DNA of 8,626 nt from Alistipes sp. (GTDB lineage Bacteria; Bacteroidota; Bacteroidia; Bacteroidales; Rikenellaceae): NCBI GenBank assembly GCA_017631135.1, contig JAGBTW010000113.1, positions 1 through 8,626 of the forward strand. The letters are read 5' to 3'. Shown here one piece after another: positions 1 through 6,783 of this stretch; the stretch's first letter is position 1; the number at the start of each line of letters is the position of its first letter. The notes below the pieces were generated by a model. The model made no database searches, was not told the origin of the DNA, and worked only from the letters and a program-made list of their open reading frames with translations. A program made the translations under genes and the position numbers.

Positions 1-1
1 C

Positions 2-1633
2 AAGGGCCTTAAGAGTACAAACATCATCCCCGAGGTGCTCAAGAACTATGTAAATGACCACACGGGCATGGCTCTGCTCATCCTTTGGGCTGGTAGCTCA
101 CTCCTCTTGTGGCTCTTGCAGCGCTGTAAGGTGAACACCCTTCGTGTATCTATCCTTGCGGGTACATTCTCTTTGGCTTTGGCATTTGCGGGTAACGACC
201 TTGTGAACTTCATCGGTGTGCCCTATGCAGGTTATGACTCATATATGATTGCCCGAAATGCGGGTGTTGAGCCCTCGTCTATGGCGGCTCTTATGAACCC
301 CACGCAAGCAAACTTCTGGATTATGTGTGCTGCGGGCTTGGTAATGGTAATCACGCTCTTTACATCGAAGAAGGCTATGCGCGTCATCGAGACCGAACGT
401 AAGCTTTCGTCACAGAGCGAGGAGGTATCACCCACAAATAGCGATGCAACAAACGCTTCACGTGGCATTGTGCGTGCGGCGCGTGCAATTAGCACTGCTA
501 TCGAGTCTATCATGCCTCACAAGATGCGTGAGTATATCGACAGCCGCTTCGTGGCACTCCCCGAGGAGGAGCGTGGCGATGTTAACTATGACCTTATCCG
601 CGCTACCGTAAACCTCACAGCTGCTGCTATCCTTATCTCTATCGGTACACAACTTAAGTTGCCCCTCTCAACAACATACGTAGTATTTATGGTCTCTATG
701 GGTTCGTCATTGGCTGACCGCGCATGGGGTCGTGAGAGTGCTGTATACCGCATAACAGGCGTTATGACCGTGATTATGGGTTGGTTCATCACTGCTCTCG
801 GTGGCTTTATCATCGCCCTTGGTGTTACCCTCGCCCTCGCATACGGACAGAACATCGCTGTTAACGACTTCAACATTGTGGCTATCGGTGTTACCGTGCT
901 TTGCGTAGGTCTTCTCATCAAGAGCAATGTGGGCAAGAAGGAGGAGGAGAAGGAGGTTGAGGAGTCTGCCGTAGCGAAGATTAGCGACACCCTCAAGCAG
1001 AGTCCCGAGGAGGCACTTATCGCCTACACCGAGCAGGTATGTTCATCTATGGAGAAGGTGACTATGATCTACGACCGCACCATCGTAGCGGTGTTCAAGG
1101 AGAATCGCAAGGTGCTCCGCGACATGGTGAGCGAGGCAGAGGAGTTCTACCATTATACACGCCAGCAGAAGTACGAGATCATCCCCTTGTTGCGTACACT
1201 CCAGGAGAGCGATGTAAACACTGGCCACTTCTATGTTCAGGTTGTCGACTACATCTCGGAGACAAGCAAGGCGTTGCTCCACATCACACGTCCATGCTAC
1301 AAGCATGTAGACAACAATCACTCGGGTCTTACCAAGGAGCAGGTCTACGACCTTAAGTGTATCAATGACCGCGTGGAGAACATCTTTGGAGACATCAACC
1401 ACATGCTTCGCACTCGCTCGTTCGACAATATGGACGAGGTGCTTACGAAGCGCGATGAGCTCTTCAACTTCATCGACGAGGTTATGCAGAACCAGTTGCG
1501 TCGCTTGCGCGATACAGGTGGCTCGTCATCGGCTAATATGTTGTTCTTCAACATCCTCACCGAGACCAAGACCATGGTTCTACACTCGCGTAATATCATG
1601 AAGTCGTTGGAGCACTTTGTAGACCAAGAGTAA
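2..1633 (+). CDS. PiT-family inorganic phosphate transporter with PhoU-like C-terminal domain (5' partial)
   Basis: The protein imports inorganic phosphate across the inner membrane with a coupled ion. The reading frame is already open at base 2 (KGLKSTNIIPE precedes the first possible GTG at 35), so the gene begins upstream and 543 residues are visible. Hydrophobic segments are encoded at roughly 65-120, 140-225, 305-365, 590-720 and 745-915. The PiT signature-like repeat AGNDLVNFIGVP is at 188-223, and the matching second-half motif LPLSTTYVVFM is at 659-691. A charged KKEEEKEVEE linker (about 935-964) leads to a helical, cytosolic PhoU-like domain of about 215 residues running to the stop. 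Such PiT-PhoU fusions are known in Bacteroidetes, where the PhoU part is thought to gate the transporter. The TAA stop at 1631-1633 is followed by a convergent terminator. An older annotation may call it a generic anion permease. The family assignment is firm; ion coupling and regulation are inferred. Confidence 0.88.
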   Translation, partial: KGLKSTNIIPEVLKNYVNDHTGMALLILWAGSSLLLWLLQRCKVNTLRVSILAGTFSLALAFAGNDLVNFIGVPYAGYDSYMIARNAGVEPSSMAALMNPTQANFWIMCAAGLVMVITLFTSKKAMRVIETERKLSSQSEEVSPTNSDATNASRGIVRAARAISTAIESIMPHKMREYIDSRFVALPEEERGDVNYDLIRATVNLTAAAILISIGTQLKLPLSTTYVVFMVSMGSSLADRAWGRESAVYRITGVMTVIMGWFITALGGFIIALGVTLALAYGQNIAVNDFNIVAIGVTVLCVGLLIKSNVGKKEEEKEVEESAVAKISDTLKQSPEEALIAYTEQVCSSMEKVTMIYDRTIVAVFKENRKVLRDMVSEAEEFYHYTRQQKYEIIPLLRTLQESDVNTGHFYVQVVDYISETSKALLHITRPCYKHVDNNHSGLTKEQVYDLKCINDRVENIFGDINHMLRTRSFDNMDEVLTKRDELFNFIDEVMQNQLRRLRDTGGSSSANMLFFNILTETKTMVLHSRNIMKSLEHFVDQE

Positions 1634-1673
1634 AGTCGCCTAACAAACCAGAGAATATTTTGGTGTTGATATC

Positions 1674-1710
1674 AAAAATTGAGGGTGTCCAACGAAACTT
1701 GGACACCCTC
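1674..1710. terminator. Bidirectional intrinsic terminator between convergent genes
   Basis: GAGGGTGTCCAA (1681-1692) pairs perfectly with TTGGACACCCTC (1699-1710) around a 6-nt loop, giving a 12-bp stem. On the minus strand the stem is followed by AATTTTTG, so it is a good intrinsic terminator for the fimbrillin gene that stops at 1730. On the plus strand the tail is TCTCTCAT, a weaker tract that may still end the phosphate transporter transcript. Its place in a 96-bp convergent gap supports a shared terminator. Confidence 0.85.
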
Positions 1711-1729
1711 TCTCATCATATAGGGGTTA

Positions 1730-2686
1730 CTACTCCCATTCGCCGACCTCGCCGTCGATGTTGATTTCAATCTTCTCCTGCTCGGGAGAGGTGTTGAGCG
1801 TCACTGTGATAGTGTGCTGATAACCTGGGCGGAACGATGTCGAGTAAGACAATAGGTATGCAATGCCATCCATTGTCACCTCTACGAGTGGTGTTCTGCG
1901 CTCGATGTTTTGAGGCACAACAACCGCTGCAAAGGTGTCATTTGAGAGTTGCTTCATTGTTATAGTCTCCTTTTCGCCATAGGCGTAGCGCTGCAACGAG
2001 CCCTTTGTGAGGTCTACCTCGGCAGTGGTCACGGTGTTGTAGAGGTGTACGGCGATATCCTCGGGGAGCTCGCCCTCATAGTTCTCGCCACGCTCCAACT
2101 TTACCACTACGCGCGACATCATATGCTTGAATCGCAACTGCACGGGATAGTAGTGATCCTCGGCAATCGGAGGGGTGCATACCGTGCCATCGTCATCGAA
2201 ATAGGTTGTGTATGGTGGCTTAATCTTCTCTGCCTTTGCCCACATGAGGTCTGCCGCCTCGTAACCCGATAGTGCCTCCTCTGTTTCGGGTCTATTTTGG
2301 TCAAGAGGGAGATGGAATATATACTCGCTCACCGTTTCGGGGTGCTGGTATGGGTATATTGCGTAGAAGTCGCAATGTGTCTTCGACCAATATAGAGGTC
2401 TTTCGCCACGCCACTCTGTGCCATCATATACCATAACCTCATTGTTGATGTAGTTGCCCGAAACCTGCAACTTTGCCACATCCTCACCCGTGTACTCCAC
2501 GGCATAGAAGCTCATTCTATCGCCTATCTCGAATGAGGTGTCTGTTGCGCGCGTCTGCTTGATGTAAGCCTCCACGCGTATCTCGGTGGGGTCGAAGCTC
2601 TGCTTCTCGCCACCCATATCCTTATTGCAGCTTGCCACCATTAGTGCTATTGCTGCCAATGCGATATTTTTTTTCATAATATTCAT
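1730..2686 (-). CDS. Fimbrillin-family (Mfa-like) lipoprotein
   Basis: This 318-residue protein has a lipoprotein signal peptide with lipobox VASC (Cys20), so it should be lipidated and surface- or periplasm-exposed. The mature part shows typical fimbrillin-family blocks: TRATDTSFEIGDRMSFYAV (46-63), PLYW and DFYAIYP (97-112), YEAADLMWAKAE (142-153), a VQLRFKHMMSRVVVKL strand (182-197), TVTTAEVDL (218-226), FAAVVVPQ (252-259), and a C-terminal strand ending VGEWE. Known family members build type V fimbriae or act as their anchor and tip proteins. The Arg in TRA resembles the site where Arg-specific proteases mature such pilins, but this is inference. Only 14 bp separate it from the upstream peptidase gene, so the two are probably co-transcribed. 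An ATG at 2677 (MKKN) is an equally good start, since the sequence ahead of both is AT-rich with only a weak AAGG. Family assignment is confident; polymerisation into a fimbria is not shown. Confidence 0.85.
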   Translation of the reverse strand: MNIMKKNIALAAIALMVASCNKDMGGEKQSFDPTEIRVEAYIKQTRATDTSFEIGDRMSFYAVEYTGEDVAKLQVSGNYINNEVMVYDGTEWRGERPLYWSKTHCDFYAIYPYQHPETVSEYIFHLPLDQNRPETEEALSGYEAADLMWAKAEKIKPPYTTYFDDDGTVCTPPIAEDHYYPVQLRFKHMMSRVVVKLERGENYEGELPEDIAVHLYNTVTTAEVDLTKGSLQRYAYGEKETITMKQLSNDTFAAVVVPQNIERRTPLVEVTMDGIAYLLSYSTSFRPGYQHTITVTLNTSPEQEKIEINIDGEVGEWE

Positions 2687-2700
2687 GCCTTATGTTTGTT

Positions 2701-5700
2701 TTACTTGCGCAACACGGGTTTGTCTCCCATATATCGTGGAGGCATCTGCTTGCCCTCGCCCGAAGAGATTACTATGCTTGACTCTACATTAAGGCGTTCT
2801 GCGTTGCTCTTGTTGCCCTGCATGTCGAGCACATCGTTAGCGTAGAAGTCGTTAATGTCGAACTCCTCGCCCGCATAGCGCTTGATGCGCTCCACAGCCT
2901 CCTGACGCGATATTGCCGAGAAGTAGGGTATGTTGTTGTTCATACAACTGTTCGGCTCACTGCGGAATATGCCACGCGAGTGCATATATCCGCCCTCGTA
3001 AATATCTACAATATTCGAATACTTCGGATGGAAGATAAGGTGCGACCACGCAACCTCATCCATATCACCTGTAAGAGCGAGGTTGCGATACCAACCTAAA
3101 CTATGGGCATTTCTCACAGGTATGCTTGCATCATTACAGATAGGGCACGCAGATATAAATGCATTGTGGTAGATATACTCGTCGCCCAACTTTGCAAAGC
3201 CGTGACCGCCCGCCTCGTGCTGCACTATACCACGGAAGTCGTATGGATAAGCATCGCGGCTCATTGGACATATTGCAATTGCCGAGCCATCGCCCCACAT
3301 GTAGCATACGCCGCCGTAGTCGGTGGTGTTCTCCACCATTATAACCAACGACTTGTTGATATTGCTCTCCTCCACGGTCTCTGCCAACATAGCATACTCG
3401 AATGTTATCTCTGTATTGGGCGATACACCAGCGTTAAGTGTGTACTGCGAGCCGAACTTGGCATCGCGAATGGTGTTGACTGTACCCATGCCCGAGTCGT
3501 TCGACATACCCACCACGGTGTAGACATTAAAGTAGTCGCGGTATGTCTTGTATGGCTCAATATCAAAGTAGTAGCCGATAGCCTCATTTATGCCATCGAG
3601 ATACGAGCCCATAGCGATGTCGCGAGCATCGAAGCAGTCGCCCATAAAGACAAGATTTACACCGTTGCCAACGGTTGCTGTTTGATTGACAATCACATCA
3701 CCATCGCCATACTCATAGTCGTACTGCTCAATAGACATCTTCACGCGGACATCCTTGTCATTAAGCAAGAACACAACCTCTCCAGCGCGACCTTCGTGTG
3801 TTTCGTAATTAGGACTGTTGTATGAGCCAGTATTTATCTCAAATGTGCCAACATCTGCTGCAGTCATCTCATTGACTGTTACAGTTACCTCTACTTTACC
3901 CACACCGCTTGAAGGGGTTACTGTTACCCACTCTGGGCAACTCTCTACGCTCCAAGCATAGTTTGCGGGTGCACGAAGTACAAACTCTCTGCTGTGCTCT
4001 GCATTCAATACTCGCATCTGTCGGCGCGAGATTGTGAAATCGTAGTATGCACCAATGCGCTTAAACTCGTTCCAACCCGATGCACTTTGATAGCGATTAA
4101 TTGAACGCTCTGGGACTTCTACTGTAAAGTTGTCTTTTGCCACACCATCGAATACACTACCCTGTAAAATCGGAGGTTCTGTTGCACGACAAACAATTCT
4201 ATTCAGATAGTAACATCCGTTAAATGCCCCACTTTTGATTATTCCCAAGTCAGACGGAAGTATAATACCCTCAAGGTTACTACAACCACTGAAAGCGCTT
4301 TCTCCTAATGAGACCAAAGACTCTGGAAACTCAAGTGTACCCATCAGGCGCCAATTGCCACTAAATGCACGACTTCCAATAAAAGTTAAATCCTCTGGTA
4401 GTGCAGTTATGGTTGAAAAAAGACAATTTTGGAAATATCCAGATGGAATTTCTGTAATAGCTTTAGGTAGTTTTAGTTCGCCCTGAAATCCACAACCATT
4501 AAATGCACCTGTGTAATAGGCACTAATACCATCACAAGTTTCACCGGTGAATTTTGTAATACCATCGTGTAGAATTAGTTGTCCATTTAGACCACTACAT
4601 CCGTAAAATATAAAGTTTTCTATTGTAGTTACTGACGATGGAATAGTAATGCCACCTTTGAGGTTTGAACAATGTAAAAATGCGCCTTCGCCTATTGTTG
4701 TTAAAGATTCTGGTAGTATAAGTGTACCAGACATATTCATATGGCCTGCTCCGCTGTTTACACCTCCAGTTGTTGAGGCAAATGCATATGAACCTATCTC
4801 AATCAATGTTGATGGAAGATTTAATTCAGCAATTGAAGAACAACCTGTAAATGCCATATCGCATATTCTTTTTAGACCAATAGGGAGCGAAAGTGTTGAT
4901 ATATTACTGCATCCGTTAAATGCTGAATGCCCAATCTCTACTACCTCATTTGGTATGATAAGTGCACCAGAAAGTTGATGACAATCTGCAAAGGCCCAAT
5001 CATTAATTTTTACAATCTTTTCTGGAAACTCGAAATAGATAAGGGTATATTTATAACAAAATGCACTATTTGGAATTTCATTAGCACCTTCACCATTAGC
5101 ATCTCCTACAACCTCACACTCCTTGAGGTTAACAGCCTGCAACTTATCCATTCTATCGCGCATAAAGTAGAAGTCAGTTGCATTAATCTTACCGCTAACC
5201 TTCAAGTTCTTAATCTTTGCGGGGTCTTTCTTTGCCTCGGTAAGTTTCTGCTCCAAAGTGCCTGGTTCGTCGCAATGAACAACATAGTATTGGCGTGCCT
5301 CGCCACCGTTTGAGTCGAGGTCGGCAATCCAGTCGATAATCTCGGTGTCGGTCAAGACAAACTCATAGTCGCCCGAATGTTTCTTCTTGTTAATCTTAAT
5401 AGTATACTTGTTCTGCTTGCCACTTTCGTAGGTTGCATCGACATCTCGCTTAAAACGATAGCCTATGCCATCTACGGTGATAGAGAATAGAGGTGTGCCC
5501 GCCCTTACAATTTGGGGAACAACAATAGCTCGGAAGCCCTCGACACCGCGCTTCATAACGATACCCTCGCGCTCGGCATCACCTACAGCCTTAATGTTGC
5601 CTGTTGCTAGGTCAACCTCGGCAGTGCGGGTGGTGTTCATAACGAGAACACCCTTATCCAAGCTCTCGAACTCGCCCTCCCCGAAGCCGTCGCCCTCGGC

Positions 5701-6258
5701 GAGCACAACATTTGCACACGCAAGTTTGTGGTTAAACTTAATCTTCACCTTATTCTCTGTTGGGGTGACATTTTCTGCCTTGCCCCACAAAAAGTCGGAC
5801 TGCGCATAGCCATCAATAGCATTTGCGCCCGACTGGTCATGTGCAACCTCGAACTTGTAGGCCGACACGCTCTCCACATTGCTGTATGGATAGTAGGCGT
5901 AGAGGTCGATATTGGTCTCGGCATCTTTATAGTAGACATTGCCATGCGATGTCCACTTCATATTCTCTTCGTCGTAGGTATAGCGGGCGTTATCCACCTG
6001 ATTGCCCTTATCGAGGAGTGTGCCCGCAGTGGCGTTATTATCGGTGTAGTTAACACCAAAGATACCCACTTGGTCGCCGCCGCAGAAGCCTCCATCATCG
6101 ACGCGCGTAGTGTAGGTCTGCGTAATGCTACCGCTAATATTGATGGCGATAGCCCCGTCAGGCTTGGATGTCTCGGGAACAATAACCTCGATATCCTGCA
6201 TACAGCCCACAAGAGCCATAAGCGCGATGCCTAATGTTAATAGTTGTTTGTGTTTCAT
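2701..6258 (-). CDS. Fimbrillin-LRR-BACON-M64 metallopeptidase lipoprotein
   Basis: The start at 6258 gives 1185 residues and a clean lipoprotein signal (MKHKQLLTLG, lipobox LVGC, Cys19); longer in-frame starts lack a signal and overlap another gene. Domains in order: a fimbrillin-like domain (about 25-312; TTRVDDG, DLYAYYPYSN, DFLWGKAEN, FRAIVVPQ); about 13 BspA/LRR_5-type leucine-rich repeats (about 395-735; recurring AF.GC..L and LP..L..IG); a BACON-like beta-sandwich (about 745-845; WVTVTPSSG, then VRVKMSIEQ); and an M64-type zinc peptidase (about 855-1135). The last carries HEAGGHGFAKLGDEY at 1014-1028 and the downstream blocks GWYRNLALTGD, YEGG, SRGIFRSEPNSCMNNN and ISRQE. A roughly 45-residue tail follows. 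The M64 type member cleaves IgA, but the substrate here is unknown. It is the second gene of a unit, 19 bp after a 44-aa peptide gene and 14 bp before a paralogous fimbrillin. The repeat section is far more AT-rich than the rest. Domain calls are confident; a role as a surface-displayed protease-adhesin is inferred. Confidence 0.88.
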   Translation of the reverse strand: MKHKQLLTLGIALMALVGCMQDIEVIVPETSKPDGAIAINISGSITQTYTTRVDDGGFCGGDQVGIFGVNYTDNNATAGTLLDKGNQVDNARYTYDEENMKWTSHGNVYYKDAETNIDLYAYYPYSNVESVSAYKFEVAHDQSGANAIDGYAQSDFLWGKAENVTPTENKVKIKFNHKLACANVVLAEGDGFGEGEFESLDKGVLVMNTTRTAEVDLATGNIKAVGDAEREGIVMKRGVEGFRAIVVPQIVRAGTPLFSITVDGIGYRFKRDVDATYESGKQNKYTIKINKKKHSGDYEFVLTDTEIIDWIADLDSNGGEARQYYVVHCDEPGTLEQKLTEAKKDPAKIKNLKVSGKINATDFYFMRDRMDKLQAVNLKECEVVGDANGEGANEIPNSAFCYKYTLIYFEFPEKIVKINDWAFADCHQLSGALIIPNEVVEIGHSAFNGCSNISTLSLPIGLKRICDMAFTGCSSIAELNLPSTLIEIGSYAFASTTGGVNSGAGHMNMSGTLILPESLTTIGEGAFLHCSNLKGGITIPSSVTTIENFIFYGCSGLNGQLILHDGITKFTGETCDGISAYYTGAFNGCGFQGELKLPKAITEIPSGYFQNCLFSTITALPEDLTFIGSRAFSGNWRLMGTLEFPESLVSLGESAFSGCSNLEGIILPSDLGIIKSGAFNGCYYLNRIVCRATEPPILQGSVFDGVAKDNFTVEVPERSINRYQSASGWNEFKRIGAYYDFTISRRQMRVLNAEHSREFVLRAPANYAWSVESCPEWVTVTPSSGVGKVEVTVTVNEMTAADVGTFEINTGSYNSPNYETHEGRAGEVVFLLNDKDVRVKMSIEQYDYEYGDGDVIVNQTATVGNGVNLVFMGDCFDARDIAMGSYLDGINEAIGYYFDIEPYKTYRDYFNVYTVVGMSNDSGMGTVNTIRDAKFGSQYTLNAGVSPNTEITFEYAMLAETVEESNINKSLVIMVENTTDYGGVCYMWGDGSAIAICPMSRDAYPYDFRGIVQHEAGGHGFAKLGDEYIYHNAFISACPICNDASIPVRNAHSLGWYRNLALTGDMDEVAWSHLIFHPKYSNIVDIYEGGYMHSRGIFRSEPNSCMNNNIPYFSAISRQEAVERIKRYAGEEFDINDFYANDVLDMQGNKSNAERLNVESSIVISSGEGKQMPPRYMGDKPVLRK
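4129..5091 (-). repeat. BspA-type leucine-rich repeat coding block
   Basis: This block encodes residues 390-710 of the M64 lipoprotein. About 13 units of roughly 23 residues (longer where loops intervene) are marked by an aromatic 'AF/YF/VF' position: residues 399, 422, 446, 469, 492, 526, 550, 585, 608, 631, 655, 678 and 702. Most carry a following GC or DC and an LP..L..IG strand. The DNA repeats are diverged but keep short identical stretches, for example ccgttaaatgc at 4217 and 4912. BspA-type repeats in other Bacteroidetes bind host matrix or mucosal ligands; the ligand here is unknown. Confidence 0.85.
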
Positions 6259-6277
6259 AGTGTATAGATTTAAGTTG

Positions 6278-6412
6278 TTACTCTGCCTCTCCGCTCTCTT
6301 CACCACCGTCGCCCCACTCCTCCACAGTGAAGCTATTATCGAAGCCATGTTCAACAGCAACAGCCAAGGCCTCAATATCGGGTGCCGAATACCCGTTTAA
6401 TTCATTTTTCAT
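6278..6412 (-). CDS. Small acidic peptide of 44 residues, first gene of the fimbrillin/M64 unit
   Basis: An ATG at 6412 opens a 44-codon frame ending in TAA at 6278. The product starts MKNELNGYSAPDIEALAVAV, continues EHGFDNSFTVEEWGDG and ends in an acidic GEESGEAE tail. It has no signal peptide or membrane segment. The start is preceded by an AT-rich stretch (AATAATAATT) like those of its neighbours, and only 19 bp separate its stop from the next ATG. The pattern 'MK..., Y.AP..E......E.GF..S...E.W' resembles short unnamed proteins that I recall next to fimbrillin-type genes in Bacteroidales, but I cannot verify this here and know no function. It could be a small partner, a secreted peptide or a leader peptide for translational coupling. 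It is easily missed because a longer but unlikely TTG-started extension of the lipoprotein gene covers it in another frame. Confidence 0.7.
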   Translation of the reverse strand: MKNELNGYSAPDIEALAVAVEHGFDNSFTVEEWGDGGEESGEAE

Positions 6413-6441
6413 AATTATTATTTGTAGTTATAAATACAGAT

Positions 6442-6479
6442 AAAAAAAAGCAGTACAGACCCATTAAGGTCTACACTGC
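6442..6479 (-). terminator. Intrinsic terminator or attenuator in the leader of the fimbrillin/M64 unit
   Basis: Read on the minus strand, GCAGTGTAGACC (6479-6468) pairs with GGTCTGTACTGC (6461-6450) around the loop TTAATG. This gives 12 pairs including two G-U wobbles, followed at once by U8 (6449-6442). It has the full form of an intrinsic terminator, yet it lies 30 nt upstream of the 44-aa gene and downstream of the only convincing promoter. It is therefore either a leader attenuator that must be read through to express the unit, or the 3' end of a short RNA of about 135 nt. The terminator shape is directly visible; the regulatory role is inferred. Confidence 0.8.
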
Positions 6480-6507
6480 ATGGTATATGGTATGTGACGA
6501 TGAGAAT

Positions 6508-6561
6508 TTACCCCCCCCACAATAATATATTAGTAATCAATATGTTACATGTTTTATGCAT
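6508..6561 (-). CDS. Possible 17-codon upstream ORF in the leader
   Basis: An ATG at 6561, about 18 nt after the predicted transcription start, opens a frame encoding MHKTCNILITNILLWGG. The last codons TGG GGG GGG fall in the G8 tract, and TAA follows directly. No clear ribosome binding site is visible, which is common in Bacteroidetes, so translation is unproven. It matters because its stop lies 28 nt ahead of the terminator stem, and one G more or fewer would carry translation into that hairpin. It may be only a chance ORF. Confidence 0.35.
   Translation of the reverse strand: MHKTCNILITNILLWGG
6511..6518 (-). repeat. G8 homopolymer tract (C8 on the plus strand)
   Basis: Eight consecutive C on the plus strand (G on the transcribed strand) sit in the putative leader of the fimbrillin/M64 unit, about 65 nt after the predicted transcription start and 31 nt before the terminator stem. 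G tracts of this length are prone to slipped-strand change and often underlie phase variation of surface genes in other bacteria. Here the sequence shows only the tract and its position; instability is inferred. Confidence 0.75.
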
Positions 6562-6584
6562 GATGTGCACTCTGTTGATATACG

Positions 6585-6615
6585 CAAAGTTAGCAAAAAA
6601 ATGTTGAACGACAAG
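6585..6615 (-). promoter_or_regulatory. Bacteroidetes-type promoter for the fimbrillin/M64 unit
   Basis: On the minus strand TAACTTTGC (-7 box at 6592-6585 plus the following C) matches the Bacteroidetes consensus TAnnTTTGY exactly. CTTG (6615-6612) lies 19 nt upstream of it, inside the expected spacing for the TTTG/TTG -33 element. Transcription would begin near 6580, leaving a leader of about 165 nt before the 44-aa gene. No equally good promoter was found between the leader hairpin and that gene. Confidence 0.65.
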
Positions 6616-6783
6616 GGTTTTAGCATGATAAAAAATGGGATGACTAAAAATAATTGGAATTATATATACTTTTGGCGTGTAATGTAAATATAAATCGTCG
6701 TTGCGAAGAATTTGCATTTGCAGGCCGTGCTAATCCCCTCGAAGCAGATAAGAGATGGTGCGTTGTCAGCGTAATGTCGCGTA

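Noticed and set aside
35..1633. GTG at 35 as the true start of the phosphate transporter
   Set aside because: The frame is open to the window edge and the part after 35 lacks the first half of a PiT transporter, so the gene is truncated by the window, not started there.
3103..3825. 240-codon open frame on the plus strand opposite the M64 domain
   Set aside because: It lies antisense to a strongly supported peptidase domain, has His/Ile/Val-rich composition typical of an antisense shadow, and matches no family I know.
4129..5091. Regularly spaced similar DNA segments, considered as a CRISPR-like or tandem DNA repeat
   Set aside because: The periodicity is protein-level (about 23 residues) and the units are diverged at DNA level, which fits a leucine-rich repeat coding region.
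6259..6375. In-frame N-terminal extension of the M64 lipoprotein beginning MRPWLLLLNM
   Set aside because: It begins at a TTG, overlaps the better-supported 44-aa gene in another frame, and would bury the clear lipoprotein signal peptide that starts at 6258.
6667..6674. TACTTTTG as a plus-strand -7 promoter box
   Set aside because: It matches TAnnTTTG, but no -33 element lies 19-21 nt upstream and no plus-strand gene follows, so it is probably chance.
6700..6783. Possible tRNA or small structured RNA in the GC-richer part of the gap
   Set aside because: No cloverleaf, T-loop motif or known RNA family pattern could be built from the sequence.
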